From Frankia sp. AgB1.9 (GTDB taxonomy: Bacteria > Actinomycetota > Actinomycetes > Frankiales > Frankiaceae), in NCBI RefSeq assembly GCF_016786355.1, contig NZ_JADWYX010000012.1:1-54068 (forward strand): a stretch of DNA of 54,068 bases, written 5' to 3'. Under the pieces are notes generated by a model. It was not told the origin of the DNA. It worked only from the letters and a program-made list of their open reading frames with translations, and did no database searches. Both the position numbers and the translations under genes were made by a program. Below, piece after piece: positions 9,105 to 18,103 of the stretch. Each line of letters starts with the position of its first letter. Position 1 is the stretch's first letter.

Positions 9105-10334
9105 ATGACTTCGAGGACACCGACATCGGGGGCGGACACCGTCCAGTCCCCGGACGCGGTCATCGCTGGCCAAGAACGGGCCGTGCACACCCCTGACCAG
9201 GAACGCACCGCGCAAACCCCTGGCCAGAACCGGGCCGCGCACACCCCTGGCCAAGCACGGGCCGCGCGTACTCCGACCCCGGCCGATGTGGCCGCCCTGC
9301 TGAAGGCCCGCGGCGGTATGACGATCGAGCGGCACCTGACCGACGCGCAGCGGACGGCGGCGCTGGCGGCGGACGTCCGCCGCGGCCTGACCGCCACGCC
9401 CAAGGAGCTCCCGCCCACCTGGTTCTACGACACCACCGGCAGCATGCTGTTCGGCAAGATCACCGAACTGCCGGAGTACTACCAGACCAGGGCCGAGCGG
9501 GCGATCCTCGCCACCCACGCCGCGCAGCTGGCCGCCGAGCTCGAGACAGCGGTCCCCGGCGGCGTCGACTCGCTCGTGGAGCTGGGCTCAGGGACCTCCG
9601 AGAAGACCCGGACGCTGCTCGCCGCGCTCGCCGGCACCGGCCGGCTGCGGCGGTTCATCCCGTTCGACGTCGACGCGGAAGCACTCTCCCGCGCCGGTGC
9701 CGCTGCCCGCGCGACCCACCCGGGGCTCGCGGTGCACGCCGTCGTCGGGGACTTCCGCCAGCATCTGGGCCTGCTGCCCGCCCAGCCGGCCGGCGGCACG
9801 CTCGTCGCATTCCTCGGCGGCACGATCGGCAACCTGCGCCCGCCCGAGCGGGCGGCGCTGCTGACCGAGCTGCGGTCCGGGCTCGACCAGGCGAACGGGT
9901 CGCGGGAGCACGGCGGCCGGGCCCAGGCGCTGCTGCTCGGGACGGACCTGGTCAAGGAGCCGGCTCGGCTCGTCGCCGCCTACGACGACAGCGCGGGGGT
10001 CACCGCCGCGTTCAACCGCAACCTGCTCACCGTGCTCAACCGGGAGCTGGGCGCGGACTTCGACCTGCGCGGGTTCGCCCATGTCGCCCAGTGGGACGCG
10101 GAGAACCGCTGGATCGAGATGCGGCTGCGCTCGGTCAAGGCGCAGACGGTGAAGGTGACGGCCCTCGATCTGACCGTCGAGTTCGCCGAGGGCGAGGAGA
10201 TCCGCACCGAGATCAGCGCGAAGTTCGACCACGCCATGGTCGAACGTGAGCTCGCCGCCGCCGGCTGGCGGCTCGCGCAGTGGTGGACGGACCCGGACGG
10301 CGACTACGCCCTATCCCTCGCCATCGCCACATAG
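9105..10334 (+). CDS. egtD: Histidine N-alpha-methyltransferase EgtD
   Basis: The 409-aa protein is an SAM-dependent methyltransferase that converts histidine to hercynine, the first ergothioneine intermediate. Family marks include the LPEYYQTRAERAIL stretch, the SAM-binding ELGSGTSEKTRTLL (near residue 164) and FLGGTIGNL. The conserved body starts near MTIERHLTD (residue 72), giving a normal ~320-340-aa enzyme. ATG 9105 is nevertheless supported by CGGAGG with 8-nt spacing. The product therefore has a ~70-residue extension containing a degenerate HTPGQxRAA repeat. An internal start at 9318 cannot be excluded. It is the last gene of the egt run; a strong hairpin follows 36 nt after the stop. 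Confidence 0.93.
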   Translation: MTSRTPTSGADTVQSPDAVIAGQERAVHTPDQERTAQTPGQNRAAHTPGQARAARTPTPADVAALLKARGGMTIERHLTDAQRTAALAADVRRGLTATPKELPPTWFYDTTGSMLFGKITELPEYYQTRAERAILATHAAQLAAELETAVPGGVDSLVELGSGTSEKTRTLLAALAGTGRLRRFIPFDVDAEALSRAGAAARATHPGLAVHAVVGDFRQHLGLLPAQPAGGTLVAFLGGTIGNLRPPERAALLTELRSGLDQANGSREHGGRAQALLLGTDLVKEPARLVAAYDDSAGVTAAFNRNLLTVLNRELGADFDLRGFAHVAQWDAENRWIEMRLRSVKAQTVKVTALDLTVEFAEGEEIRTEISAKFDHAMVERELAAAGWRLAQWWTDPDGDYALSLAIAT

Positions 10335-10370
10335 CGCCTGGGAAGCCGGCTAGCCCTCAGGAAACAGCCG

Positions 10371-10405
10371 AGCCCGGTCCGCGACCAGTAGTCGCGGACC
10401 GGGCT
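10371..10405. terminator. Strong bidirectional hairpin between egtD and ilvD
   Basis: A 15-bp perfect stem (10371-10385 with 10391-10405) closes a 5-nt loop. It lies between the convergent stops of egtD and ilvD, so it can serve both. There is no clear T-tract, as is common in high-GC actinobacteria. Confidence 0.85.
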
Positions 10406-10429
10406 TCGTCGGGTGGGGCGGCGCCGGTC

Positions 10430-12283
10430 TCAGCCGCCGAGCAGGCTGACGTCCCGGGCGGCGCCCGTCGCGGCCGAGGTGGCCATCGCGGCATAGGCGC
10501 GCAGCGCCGCGGACACAGTGCGCTCACGGTTCACCGGCCGGTAGCCGTTACCCGCCTCCAGCTCGGCTCGGCGGCTGACGAGCTCAGCTTCCGGCACCAT
10601 CAGCTCGATCCGCCGGGCGGGGATGTCGATCTCGATCCGGTCACCGTCGCGGACCAGCGCGATCGTGCCGCCGTGCGCGGCCTCCGGCGAGACGTGCCCG
10701 ATCGACAGGCCGGAGCTGCCGCCGGAGAACCGTCCGTCGGTGATCAGCGCGCACTTCGGCCCGAGGCCGCGCCCCTTCAGGTACGCCGTCGGGTAGAGCA
10801 TCTCCTGCATGCCCGGCCCGCCGCGCGGCCCCTCGTAGCGGACGACGACCACGTCCCCGGGCTTGACCCGGTTGCCGAGGATCGCCTCGACGGCCGCCTC
10901 CTGGCTCTCGACGACGACCGCCGGCCCGGCGAACACCCACTGGGCCTCCGGGACGCCGGCGGTCTTGACCACCGCGCCGTCATCGGCCAGGTTGCCGTGC
11001 AGCACGGCCAGGCCACCCTCGGCCGAGTAGGCGTGCTCGGCGGAGCGGATACAGCCGTCCACGGCGTCGGTGTCGAGGGTTTCCCAGCGGTTGGTCGAGC
11101 TGAACGGCTCGACGGTGCGCACCCCGCCCGGCGCGGCGTGGAACAGCTCGACCGCGTCCGGCGACGGGCTCGCGGCGCGGATGTCCCACCGGTCCAGGAA
11201 CTCCCGCAGGCTCGCCGAGTGCACGCTGTGCACCCCGCGATCGAGCAGCCCGGCCCGGTCCAGCTCGCCGAGGATCGCCGGGATGCCGCCGGCGCGGTGC
11301 ACGTCCTCCATGTAGTACTTCGTCGAGCTCGGGGCCACCTTGCACAGGTTCGGCACCCGGCGCGAGATCTCGTCGATGTCGTGCAGGTCGACCGGCACCT
11401 CGGCCTCGACGGCGGCGGCGAGCAGGTGCAGCACCGTGTTCGTCGAGCCACCCATCGCTACGTCGACGGCGAACGCGTTGCGGAACGCGGCGGCGCTCGC
11501 GATCGAGCGGGGCAGCACGCCCTCGTCGTCCTTCTCGTAGTACCGACGCGCGAGGTCGACGACGAGACGCCCGGCCTCGACGAACAGCTCCTTGCGGGCC
11601 GCGGCGGTCGCCAGCGTCGAGCCGTTGCCCGGCAGGGCGAGGCCCAGCGCCTCGGTGAGGCAGTTCATCGAGTTCGCGGTGAACATGCCGGAACACGACC
11701 CGCAGGTCGGGCAGGCGGAACGCTCGATGATCCCGAGGTCGGCGTCCGAGACATCCGGGTTGACGGCGGCGCTCATCGCGTCGATCAGGTCGAGCCGGGA
11801 GTGCACGGTGCCGTTCTGGACCACCGCGTTGCCGGACTCCATCGCCCCGCCGGAGACGAACACGGTCGGGATGTTGAGGCGCAGCGCGGCCAGCAGCATG
11901 CCTGGCGTGATCTTGTCGCAGTTGGAGATGCAGACCAGCGCGTCCGCGCAGTGCGCGTTCACCATGTACTCGACGCTGTCGGCGATGATCTCCCGCGACG
12001 GCAGCGAGTACAGCATGCCGCCGTGGCCCATCGCGATGCCGTCGTCCACGGCGATCGTGTTGAACTCACGCCCGACGCCGCCGGCGGCCGCGATCGAGTC
12101 GCCGACCAGCTGGCCCAGGTCCTTCAGGTGCACGTGGCCGGGGACAAACTGGGTGAAGCTGTTGGCGATCGCCACGATCGGCTTGCCGAAGTCGTCCTCG
12201 GTCATCCCGGTCGCCCGCCAGAGCGCGCGGGCACCGGCCATGTTCCGGCCATGGGTGGTGGTACGGGAACGCAGTGCGGGCAT
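10430..12283 (-). CDS. ilvD: Dihydroxy-acid dehydratase IlvD
   Basis: The 617-aa protein is a full-length IlvD/Edd dehydratase. It converts 2,3-dihydroxy-isovalerate and -methylvalerate to the 2-keto acids of valine and isoleucine synthesis, using an Fe-S cluster. The conserved cysteine motifs are visible as [10 protein letters not shown] and [20 protein letters not shown]. The C-terminal half carries [21 protein letters not shown] placed the start at ATG 12281-12283 ([17 protein letters not shown]), where homologues begin and where GAGG lies 8 nt upstream; the frame is open for another 229 codons upstream but shows no dehydratase-like sequence. It is convergent with egtD. Confidence 0.95.
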   Translation of the reverse strand: MPALRSRTTTHGRNMAGARALWRATGMTEDDFGKPIVAIANSFTQFVPGHVHLKDLGQLVGDSIAAAGGVGREFNTIAVDDGIAMGHGGMLYSLPSREIIADSVEYMVNAHCADALVCISNCDKITPGMLLAALRLNIPTVFVSGGAMESGNAVVQNGTVHSRLDLIDAMSAAVNPDVSDADLGIIERSACPTCGSCSGMFTANSMNCLTEALGLALPGNGSTLATAAARKELFVEAGRLVVDLARRYYEKDDEGVLPRSIASAAAFRNAFAVDVAMGGSTNTVLHLLAAAVEAEVPVDLHDIDEISRRVPNLCKVAPSSTKYYMEDVHRAGGIPAILGELDRAGLLDRGVHSVHSASLREFLDRWDIRAASPSPDAVELFHAAPGGVRTVEPFSSTNRWETLDTDAVDGCIRSAEHAYSAEGGLAVLHGNLADDGAVVKTAGVPEAQWVFAGPAVVVESQEAAVEAILGNRVKPGDVVVVRYEGPRGGPGMQEMLYPTAYLKGRGLGPKCALITDGRFSGGSSGLSIGHVSPEAAHGGTIALVRDGDRIEIDIPARRIELMVPEAELVSRRAELEAGNGYRPVNRERTVSAALRAYAAMATSAATGAARDVSLLGG

Positions 12284-12632
12284 CTTCGTAACCTCAGGAC
12301 CTTCGACGGCGGTACGAACGCGAGGCGGGGCCCCACAGCGGGCGCGGGTTCGCGCGGGCCAGGTCGCCGCACTCGCGGGCGGACGCGCACCTGCCTCGGA
12401 GGGTTCACCGGCGCGAGGCCGCCAGTACGCGTGGACGCACGCCTCGGTTCGGCGGCGCACCGTCCACCAGCGTATCTGCTGCCCTGCCCAACCCCTGTGT
12501 CCGGCCTCACACCGATCGCGGCCCTCCGGCCTTGGCTGGGCTCCCTGTCCTACGTGGTGGTCGCCGGAGGGCTCGACACTCCCGACCACCACATAGGACT
12601 CGACTCGCCCGTTCCCCGCTTTGGTCGGGGGA
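12284..12632. other. Gap between the kinase-WD40 gene and ilvD
   Basis: These 349 bp hold a hairpin (12549-12597) just after the kinase stop and presumably the ilvD promoter. I see no leader peptide rich in branched-chain codons and no convincing promoter hexamers. Confidence 0.4.
12549..12597 (-). terminator. Hairpin after the kinase-WD40 gene
   Basis: Arms 12549-12562 and 12584-12597 pair over 14 bp with one mismatch around a 21-nt loop. It begins 35 nt downstream of the kinase stop on the - strand, a position that fits a terminator. Confidence 0.6.
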
Positions 12633-15188
12633 TCAGCTCGGTTGCCACAGGCGGACGGTGTTGTCGCCCGCGGTTGCGAGGGTCTCGGTCGTCGGGGAGA
12701 AGGCGAGCGCGCGGACGGTGCCGACGTGGCCGGTGGCCAGCTGCCCGAGAGGTTCCGGGCTCGTGAGGTCGTCGAGCGTCCACAGCTGGACGGCGGCGCC
12801 GATGCCGCCCGCGGCGGCCAGGGTGCGCCCGTCCGCACTGAGTGCGACCGACCGGATCTGCCCGTTGCCTCTGCTGGTGACCTGCGCCAACGGGTACAGC
12901 CGGTCCGGCTTGTCCACGTCCCACAGATGGACGGCGCCAAAGCCGGCCCCCGCGACCAGGACCCGGCCATCAGGCGTGAACGCGAGCGACTGCACGTGCC
13001 AGCGGTGGCCGGCCAGCGGTGGGCCGACCGGGCGCGGGACCGTGGCGGTCAGGTCCCACAGCAGCGCGGTGTGGTCAGTCCCGGCCGTCGCCAGCATCCC
13101 GCCGTCGGGCGAGAACGCGACGGCGAGCACCTTCCCCTGATGGCCGCCCAGCGGCTGCCCGAGCTGGCGGAGCACGCCTTGGCCGGACGCCGCCGGCTCC
13201 CACAGCCGGGCCGTCCCGCGGACAACTCCGGCGCCGGACGCCGCCGGGTCCAGTTCCCACAGCCGGGCCGTCCCGTCAAGGCTCCCGGTCGCCAGGAACC
13301 GTCCCAGCGGGGAGAACGCCACCGCCGTCACCTGATCCGTGTGGCCGAGCCCGATCGCGGGCAGGCCGGCGGCAGGCCCGGTGGCCTCGGCCGCCGGCAG
13401 CCGCCAGACGCGGACGGTGTGGTCGCTGCCAGCCGTGGCCAGTGCGGTCCCGTCCGGGGCATAGGCGACGGCGAGCACGCGACCCTCGTGGCCGCGCAGC
13501 GGATCCCCCAGCGGGATGGTCGCGTCGAGCCCGGCCGCCTCCTCGGCCAACCGCCAGCGTCGGATGGTGCCGTCCGCGCTGCCGGAGGCAAGCATGCCGC
13601 CTCCCGGCGCGAAGGCCACGGACTCGACGTGACCCGAATGACCGGCCAGCGGCTCGCCGAGCGGGGTCGCGTTGACGGTGCCCGCGGCACCGCGCCGGCC
13701 GGCGAACAGCCGCCCCGATCTGCGTCGCGCCGCCACACCGGTGACCGGCTCCGCGTCGCGTCGACGAAACGGCTCGTCCGACGCGTTGCCGCCGGGACGC
13801 AGGTGCGACGGGACGAACGTGGTCGCATCCCGGGTCGGCGGGTCGGTGGTCACTGCCCGCCGCGAGGGCGCGGCAGCCGGCGTGACAGGACCGCCGGGTG
13901 TCCGAGGGGCGGGGCCTGAAGCGGGCCGCAATCGCGAATTCTGGTCCGTCGGCGTGGTCGACTCGCCACCGGCGGGGCCGGTCGGGTCGCCGGGCGCAGT
14001 CGAGTCGCCGGGCGCGTCCGGGCCACCAGGGGCAGTCACGCCACCAGGTGCAGTGGCGTCACCGGGGGCAGTGGCGTCACCGGGCGCAGCCGGGTCGCCC
14101 AGGGCAGCCGGGTCACCTGGGGCAATCTGGTCACCAGGGCTCGACGCGTCGCGGGCGCCGAGAGTGTCGTCGCCGAAGTCGCGAGCGATCTCGGCGGCGA
14201 GCGCCAGTGCCTCGTCGAGGTCGGCCCGAGCGGAATCGAGGTCCGCCGCGGACGGCTCGTCCAGGCCGTCGAGGGGACGGGCGCCGACGAGATGCAGGAG
14301 GAGTTCCTGCGCGGTGGGCCGGCGGTCCGGGTCCTTCGCCATCGCGCGGGCGACTAGCTGCCGAAGACCCGGTTCGAGGCCGGAGAGGTCAGGTTCGTCG
14401 TTGACCGCCCGGTAGAGGATGACAGGGCTCGGTCCTTCGCCATGCGGGAGCCGCCCGGTCGCGGCGAAGAGCACGACGCCACCCCAGGCGTAGATGTCGG
14501 CCGGCGGGGCGACGACGGCACCGAGCGCCTGTTCTGGCGCCATGAACGCAGGAGTTCCGACGCCGGCATGAGTGAACGTCGTCGTCGCGTCCAGCGCGCG
14601 GGCGATCCCGAAGTCGATGACCCGGGCTCCGGACGGCGAAAGCATGATGTTGCCGGGCTTCAGGTCTCGGTGGACCAGCCCGGCGGCATGGATCGCGGTC
14701 AGCGCTGAAGCGACGGCGACCGCCAGCCGCTCCACCTCGGCGCTGGGCAGCGGCCCGTCTTGACGGACGGTCGCCGCCAGGGTACGGCCCTCGATGTACT
14801 CGGTGACGAGGTACGGCCGGCGGGACTCGACGTCCACGTCCAGCACCTCGGCCGTGCAGAACCGGGCCACCCGCCGGGCCGCCGTCGCCTCCCGCCCGAA
14901 GCGCTCCCGGAACTCGGGCTCCCGCGCCAGGTCGGGCCTGACCATCTTGACCGCTACCAACGGGCCGGTCCCGTTCTCGCCCGCCTTGCCGGCGTCCAGC
15001 GGGCTCAGGACCGCGGCCTCGGCCAGATGGCCCGAGCCGTCCACTCCCGTCCGGCGACCTAGGTAGACGGTGCCCATCCCGCCCTGGCCAAGGCGACCCA
15101 GCAGAAGGTACGGGCCAAGCCGCTTCGGGTCGTCCTCGTCGAGCGGTTCCACCAGCTGGCTCCCGATCGCGCTGTCCCCGACGACCAT
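12633..15188 (-). CDS. Ser/Thr protein kinase with C-terminal WD40 propeller
   Basis: The 851-aa protein has an N-terminal PknB-type kinase domain (about residues 27-300). It carries the glycine loop GRLGQGGMG (31-39), catalytic Lys K81, HRDLKPGN (173-180) and DFG (192-194), all intact. A Pro/Gly/Asp/Thr-rich linker built of about ten degenerate APGD units follows. Seven WD40 repeats at the C-terminus are enough for one beta-propeller. I see no transmembrane segment, so the kinase is probably cytoplasmic, with the propeller as an interaction platform. I placed the start at ATG 15186-15188; GTG 15237-15239 and longer frames are possible. It is divergent from the ABM gene. Confidence 0.9.
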   Translation of the reverse strand: MVVGDSAIGSQLVEPLDEDDPKRLGPYLLLGRLGQGGMGTVYLGRRTGVDGSGHLAEAAVLSPLDAGKAGENGTGPLVAVKMVRPDLAREPEFRERFGREATAARRVARFCTAEVLDVDVESRRPYLVTEYIEGRTLAATVRQDGPLPSAEVERLAVAVASALTAIHAAGLVHRDLKPGNIMLSPSGARVIDFGIARALDATTTFTHAGVGTPAFMAPEQALGAVVAPPADIYAWGGVVLFAATGRLPHGEGPSPVILYRAVNDEPDLSGLEPGLRQLVARAMAKDPDRRPTAQELLLHLVGARPLDGLDEPSAADLDSARADLDEALALAAEIARDFGDDTLGARDASSPGDQIAPGDPAALGDPAAPGDATAPGDATAPGGVTAPGGPDAPGDSTAPGDPTGPAGGESTTPTDQNSRLRPASGPAPRTPGGPVTPAAAPSRRAVTTDPPTRDATTFVPSHLRPGGNASDEPFRRRDAEPVTGVAARRRSGRLFAGRRGAAGTVNATPLGEPLAGHSGHVESVAFAPGGGMLASGSADGTIRRWRLAEEAAGLDATIPLGDPLRGHEGRVLAVAYAPDGTALATAGSDHTVRVWRLPAAEATGPAAGLPAIGLGHTDQVTAVAFSPLGRFLATGSLDGTARLWELDPAASGAGVVRGTARLWEPAASGQGVLRQLGQPLGGHQGKVLAVAFSPDGGMLATAGTDHTALLWDLTATVPRPVGPPLAGHRWHVQSLAFTPDGRVLVAGAGFGAVHLWDVDKPDRLYPLAQVTSRGNGQIRSVALSADGRTLAAAGGIGAAVQLWTLDDLTSPEPLGQLATGHVGTVRALAFSPTTETLATAGDNTVRLWQPS

Positions 15189-15369
15189 GCTGGCTCCGGC
15201 AGTCGCGCCGATGCCTCCGTCGCCCTGGATCTTCAGCACGAAGGATATTCGCCGCGGTCCGCGCGGTGGCCCGGGTTCGCGTACCAGTCCGTATGTAGAC
15301 ACATCGCTGATCGGTATCGGAGTTGCGGGTGGGCAGCGGAGGCCGCGGCACGGGTGCCAGACTTGCGGC

Positions 15370-15723
15370 ATGAGCGTTACCGGGCCGGCGGCGGGCGGCA
15401 CCCCCGTTACGGAGATCGCAAGGTTTGACGTGAAACCAGGTACGGAGAGCGACTTCGTCGTCGCTTACCGCACGGTTCGGCATGAGATCGCCACCACGCC
15501 AGGCTGCCGATCGATCCGGATGAGCCGCGGCGTCGAGTCGCCGAGCTCATTCGTGCTGATCGTCGAGTGGGCCAGCCTGGAGGCACACACCGAGGGCTTC
15601 CGCGGCTCCGAGGGCTTCGGGCGCTGGCGCGCGGCGATCGGTCCGTTCTTCGCCGGCACGCCGTCGGTCGAGCACGTCGCCAGCGTCGAGACGGCGGCCG
15701 ACGCCACGGCCGGCGCCGTCTGA
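15370..15723 (+). CDS. Antibiotic biosynthesis monooxygenase (ABM) domain protein
   Basis: The 117-aa protein has the ABM ferredoxin-like fold pattern: a strand ([11 protein letters not shown]), a helix with [21 protein letters not shown], then [24 protein letters not shown] and the closing VEHVASV strand. ABM proteins are small dimeric enzymes or haem/quinone-handling proteins; the substrate cannot be told from sequence. It is divergent from the kinase and 29 nt ahead of a membrane protein gene on the same strand, so they may be co-transcribed. Confidence 0.75.
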   Translation: MSVTGPAAGGTPVTEIARFDVKPGTESDFVVAYRTVRHEIATTPGCRSIRMSRGVESPSSFVLIVEWASLEAHTEGFRGSEGFGRWRAAIGPFFAGTPSVEHVASVETAADATAGAV

Positions 15724-15752
15724 CGGCACGGACTTAAGCGGCGGGGCCCGGC

Positions 15753-16412
15753 ATGGGCGAGTTCTTCAAGCAGTTCTTCGGGTTCCTGGTCTTCTCTCCA
15801 CTGACCGCGGCCGTGTTCGGCTTCGGCATCTGGATCCTGCCGGCGGTGTTCCTGCGGGACATTGTCGCCCGACTGCGGCTACGTTTCTTCCACTTCTTCG
15901 TCAGTGGCTACGTCTTCATCGCGATCATGACGATCTATCTGCTCGTCGCCGGTTCGCGGACGAAGACCGGCGACAGGCACCACCAAGCTGGACCGTTCGT
16001 CGGCATGCTCGCGTCCCTGGCGCTGGCCTGGTGGCTCAACCGACTGCTGCGCACCCGCTTCCCCCGACGCAATCCGGGCGGACCCAACGGATCAGGAGTC
16101 GCGGCTGGACAACAACCGGGCTACCCCGGCACGAACCAGCACGGCTACCCCGAGCCGAACCAGCCGGGCTACGGTCACCCCGCGTACCGCCCGCAGGGCT
16201 ACGGCCAGCAGCCCGGTTACCCGCCTCATCCTGGCTATCCCGGGTACCCGGCCTACGGTCCGCCGCAACCCGTGCCGCCGAACCAACCGCCCAACCAGCC
16301 GCCCACGCACCCCGACGCTGACGGCATCCCCAACCAGCCGCGCACCCCCGGCGTGCCCTGGGTCGTCCCCCCGCCCGCCGACCCCGCCCCCCCGACCACC
16401 CAGCCGGAGTAG
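15753..16412 (+). CDS. Small membrane protein with Pro/Gly/Tyr-rich tail
   Basis: The 219-aa protein has three hydrophobic segments in the first ~95 residues (about 9-32, 46-68 and 80-95). These are followed by a ~115-residue tail of repeated GYPG/PNQPGYG/PAYG-like units, ending in PPxPPT. The tail is probably disordered and exposed to the cytoplasm or periplasm. I do not recognise a named family; such tails are common in actinobacterial cell-envelope proteins. Purine-rich GGCGGGG upstream of the ATG may be the ribosome site. The ~1 kb after its stop is the palindromic repeat region. Confidence 0.7.
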   Translation: MGEFFKQFFGFLVFSPLTAAVFGFGIWILPAVFLRDIVARLRLRFFHFFVSGYVFIAIMTIYLLVAGSRTKTGDRHHQAGPFVGMLASLALAWWLNRLLRTRFPRRNPGGPNGSGVAAGQQPGYPGTNQHGYPEPNQPGYGHPAYRPQGYGQQPGYPPHPGYPGYPAYGPPQPVPPNQPPNQPPTHPDADGIPNQPRTPGVPWVVPPPADPAPPTTQPE

Positions 16413-17476
16413 TCACCCGAGACGATCACCGTGCGGCGCGGAACGCGGAGATCGTCCGTCGCAGCCGGGCCAGGACCGCCGGCGGCAACATCCCCAGACC
16501 GAGCCGCACAGCACCACAAACGGTGCCTCGGCTGTGCCCGAATGCGGACCAATCTCCAGTGAACGCGCCGCATCGGTCCACCGGACGATCTCCAATCCAG
16601 CCGGACCGACCGGCTCACATGCACGCTGACGGTGACCCGACCCGTGAACGCACCGCGCGCAGGCGCGGCACGATCTCCGCGGCCCGGCCGACGCATACCC
16701 GCACAGGCCCTGCGGGCAATTCCCGCAGCCCGCGGACGCGTGCGCACACCGGCCACGGCAGGCGATCTTCGCGGCGCGGACACGTGCGCGCAGGCACGGC
16801 AAACGATCCCCACGGCCCCAGACGCACGCGCAAAGGCACGACAGGCACGACAGGCACGACAGGCACGACAGGCACGACAGGCGATCTTGCATTCCAGGAA
16901 CAACCGGAGGCAGCGGCGCGCGGGCGCCGCCAACGATCTCCGCGTTCCGCGGAACGCGACCTAGCCTCACGCGAACGCACCGAGTCCAGGACGCACTGCA
17001 CGCGGCGGGCACGACGGATCTCCGCGATCCCCGGCACGCTTCACCAGCCAACGCCTGCAACGGTCTCCGCGTTCCGCGGAACGCGACCCAGCCACAGGCG
17101 GACCCACCGAGTCCTGGACGCAGTGCGCGCGGGCGCGACGGATCTCCGCGTTCCGCGGAACGCGACCGAGCCACAGACGACTCTCCGGGTCGTGGGAACG
17201 CATCGCGCGCAGGGTGCGACGATCTCCGCGTTCCGCGGAACACGCCGCAGCCGGGCGGGGCTGAGCGGCGCGGGCGGGGCGGACGGGACGGGCGGCGCCG
17301 CGGTGCGGGGCGGGGCGAGCGGCCGACGCTGGCGCCGGGCTGGTCGGAGGTCGGGCGCCGATCGGGCGCGGTCTCACGCCGACGGGACGGCCACGTCGCA
17401 GCGGTCGCCGTGGCCACAGCGATGGGTGGGGCGACGGGGTCTGGCGCGTGGCCCGCGTGGGCTGGCCCGGGCTCAG
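16413..17476. repeat. Non-coding array of ~80-nt repeats with an 18-bp perfect palindrome
   Basis: Copies of CGCGTTCCGCGGAACGCG, a perfect 18-bp palindrome, occur at 16941-16958, 17068-17085 and 17147-17164, with a one-base variant at 17227-17244. Each is preceded by (GA)TCTC, and a diverged copy sits near 17017-17040. Around them lies longer shared sequence (CACCGAGTCC, GGACGCA, GCGCG, GCGACGGATC), giving a unit of about 80 nt. More diverged GATCTCC or GATCTTC units lie between 16540 and 16890. An inverted partial copy (CGCGGAACGCGGAGATCG) is at about 16437-16454. The region is open in several frames, but the motif is read in three different frames within a single - strand ORF, so it is not a coding repeat. 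A REP/MITE-like family or a series of structured RNA or DNA elements are both possible. Confidence 0.8.
16835..16879. repeat. Perfect 9-mer tandem repeat, five units
   Basis: The unit GGCACGACA is repeated five times without change, inside the larger repeat region. It looks like a replication-slippage microsatellite. Confidence 0.9.
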
Positions 17477-17977
17477 TCAGGCGTGGGGGGTCGGGCGGTG
17501 CAGGGAGTACACGATTACGGGCTTGTCGAACAGGATGTCGTCACGGAGCACGGAGAAGCCCAGCCGCCGCGCGACGTGGTGGGAGGCCGCGTTCTCCGGG
17601 TGGATGTAGGCAGCCAGGTAGTTCTCGGCTAGGTGCTCGAAGGCCCAGTCGATGCAGGCCTGGGCCGCTTCGGTGGCGTAGCCGCGGCCCCACGCTTCGG
17701 CGCGCAGGGTCCAGGCCATCTCGACCTCACCGAACTCGTCCCAGAACTGCGGCCCGATCCGGCCGACGAACTCGCCGGTCGTCTTCAACTGCACGGCGAA
17801 CAGTCCGTGGCCTCGGTTCGTCCACTGCTTCTCGACTGTCTCCAGCCGGACCAGCGCCTGGTCCCGCGTGTAGGAGCCGACGAAGCGGTTCACCCGGTCG
17901 TCGGCGTGCAGGGCCAGGAACGCGTCAACGTCCGCCAGCCGCAGCGGACGGAGCGTCAACCGGTCCGTCTCGAGCAT
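17477..17977 (-). CDS. GNAT-family N-acetyltransferase (RimJ/RimL-like)
   Basis: The 166-aa protein starts MLETDRLTLRPLRLADVDAF, the usual N-terminus of RimJ/RimL-type acetyltransferases. It carries GEVEMAWTLRAEAWGRGYATEA, which includes the acetyl-CoA-binding R/Q-x-x-G-x-G/A pattern as RAEAWGRGYA. NxxSHHVARRLGF closes the domain. The ATG at 17975-17977 is preceded by GAAAGG with a 7-nt gap; the longer frame upstream has no family sequence. The acceptor (protein N-terminus, amino acid or small molecule) is unknown. It lies downstream of the COG0523 gene on the same strand, separated by 126 nt. Confidence 0.85.
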   Translation of the reverse strand: MLETDRLTLRPLRLADVDAFLALHADDRVNRFVGSYTRDQALVRLETVEKQWTNRGHGLFAVQLKTTGEFVGRIGPQFWDEFGEVEMAWTLRAEAWGRGYATEAAQACIDWAFEHLAENYLAAYIHPENAASHHVARRLGFSVLRDDILFDKPVIVYSLHRPTPHA

Positions 17978-18103
17978 GGGCAGACCTTTCGCCGTGGGCG
18001 TCTCCTGGCACCGGGCGGCGACCGTGACCAAGCGCCGGCGACGCCACGGTATTACGCCCGATGCCGCGCCTGTCCCGGCCGGATCTACGCCGCCGTCAGG
18101 CAC

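Noticed and set aside
12284..12970. IlvD extension of 229 residues
   Set aside because: It has no dehydratase sequence, overlaps the kinase gene, and a ribosome site is found at the normal IlvD start.
16430..17245. CRISPR array
   Set aside because: Repeats are palindrome-centred, the spacers are themselves related, the period varies, and no cas gene is in the window.
16253..17632. Long repetitive proteins on either strand of the repeat region
   Set aside because: The repeated motif appears in three frames inside one ORF (FRGTRR, SAERGD, PRNAEI), there is no ribosome site, and open frames in GC-rich DNA are expected by chance.
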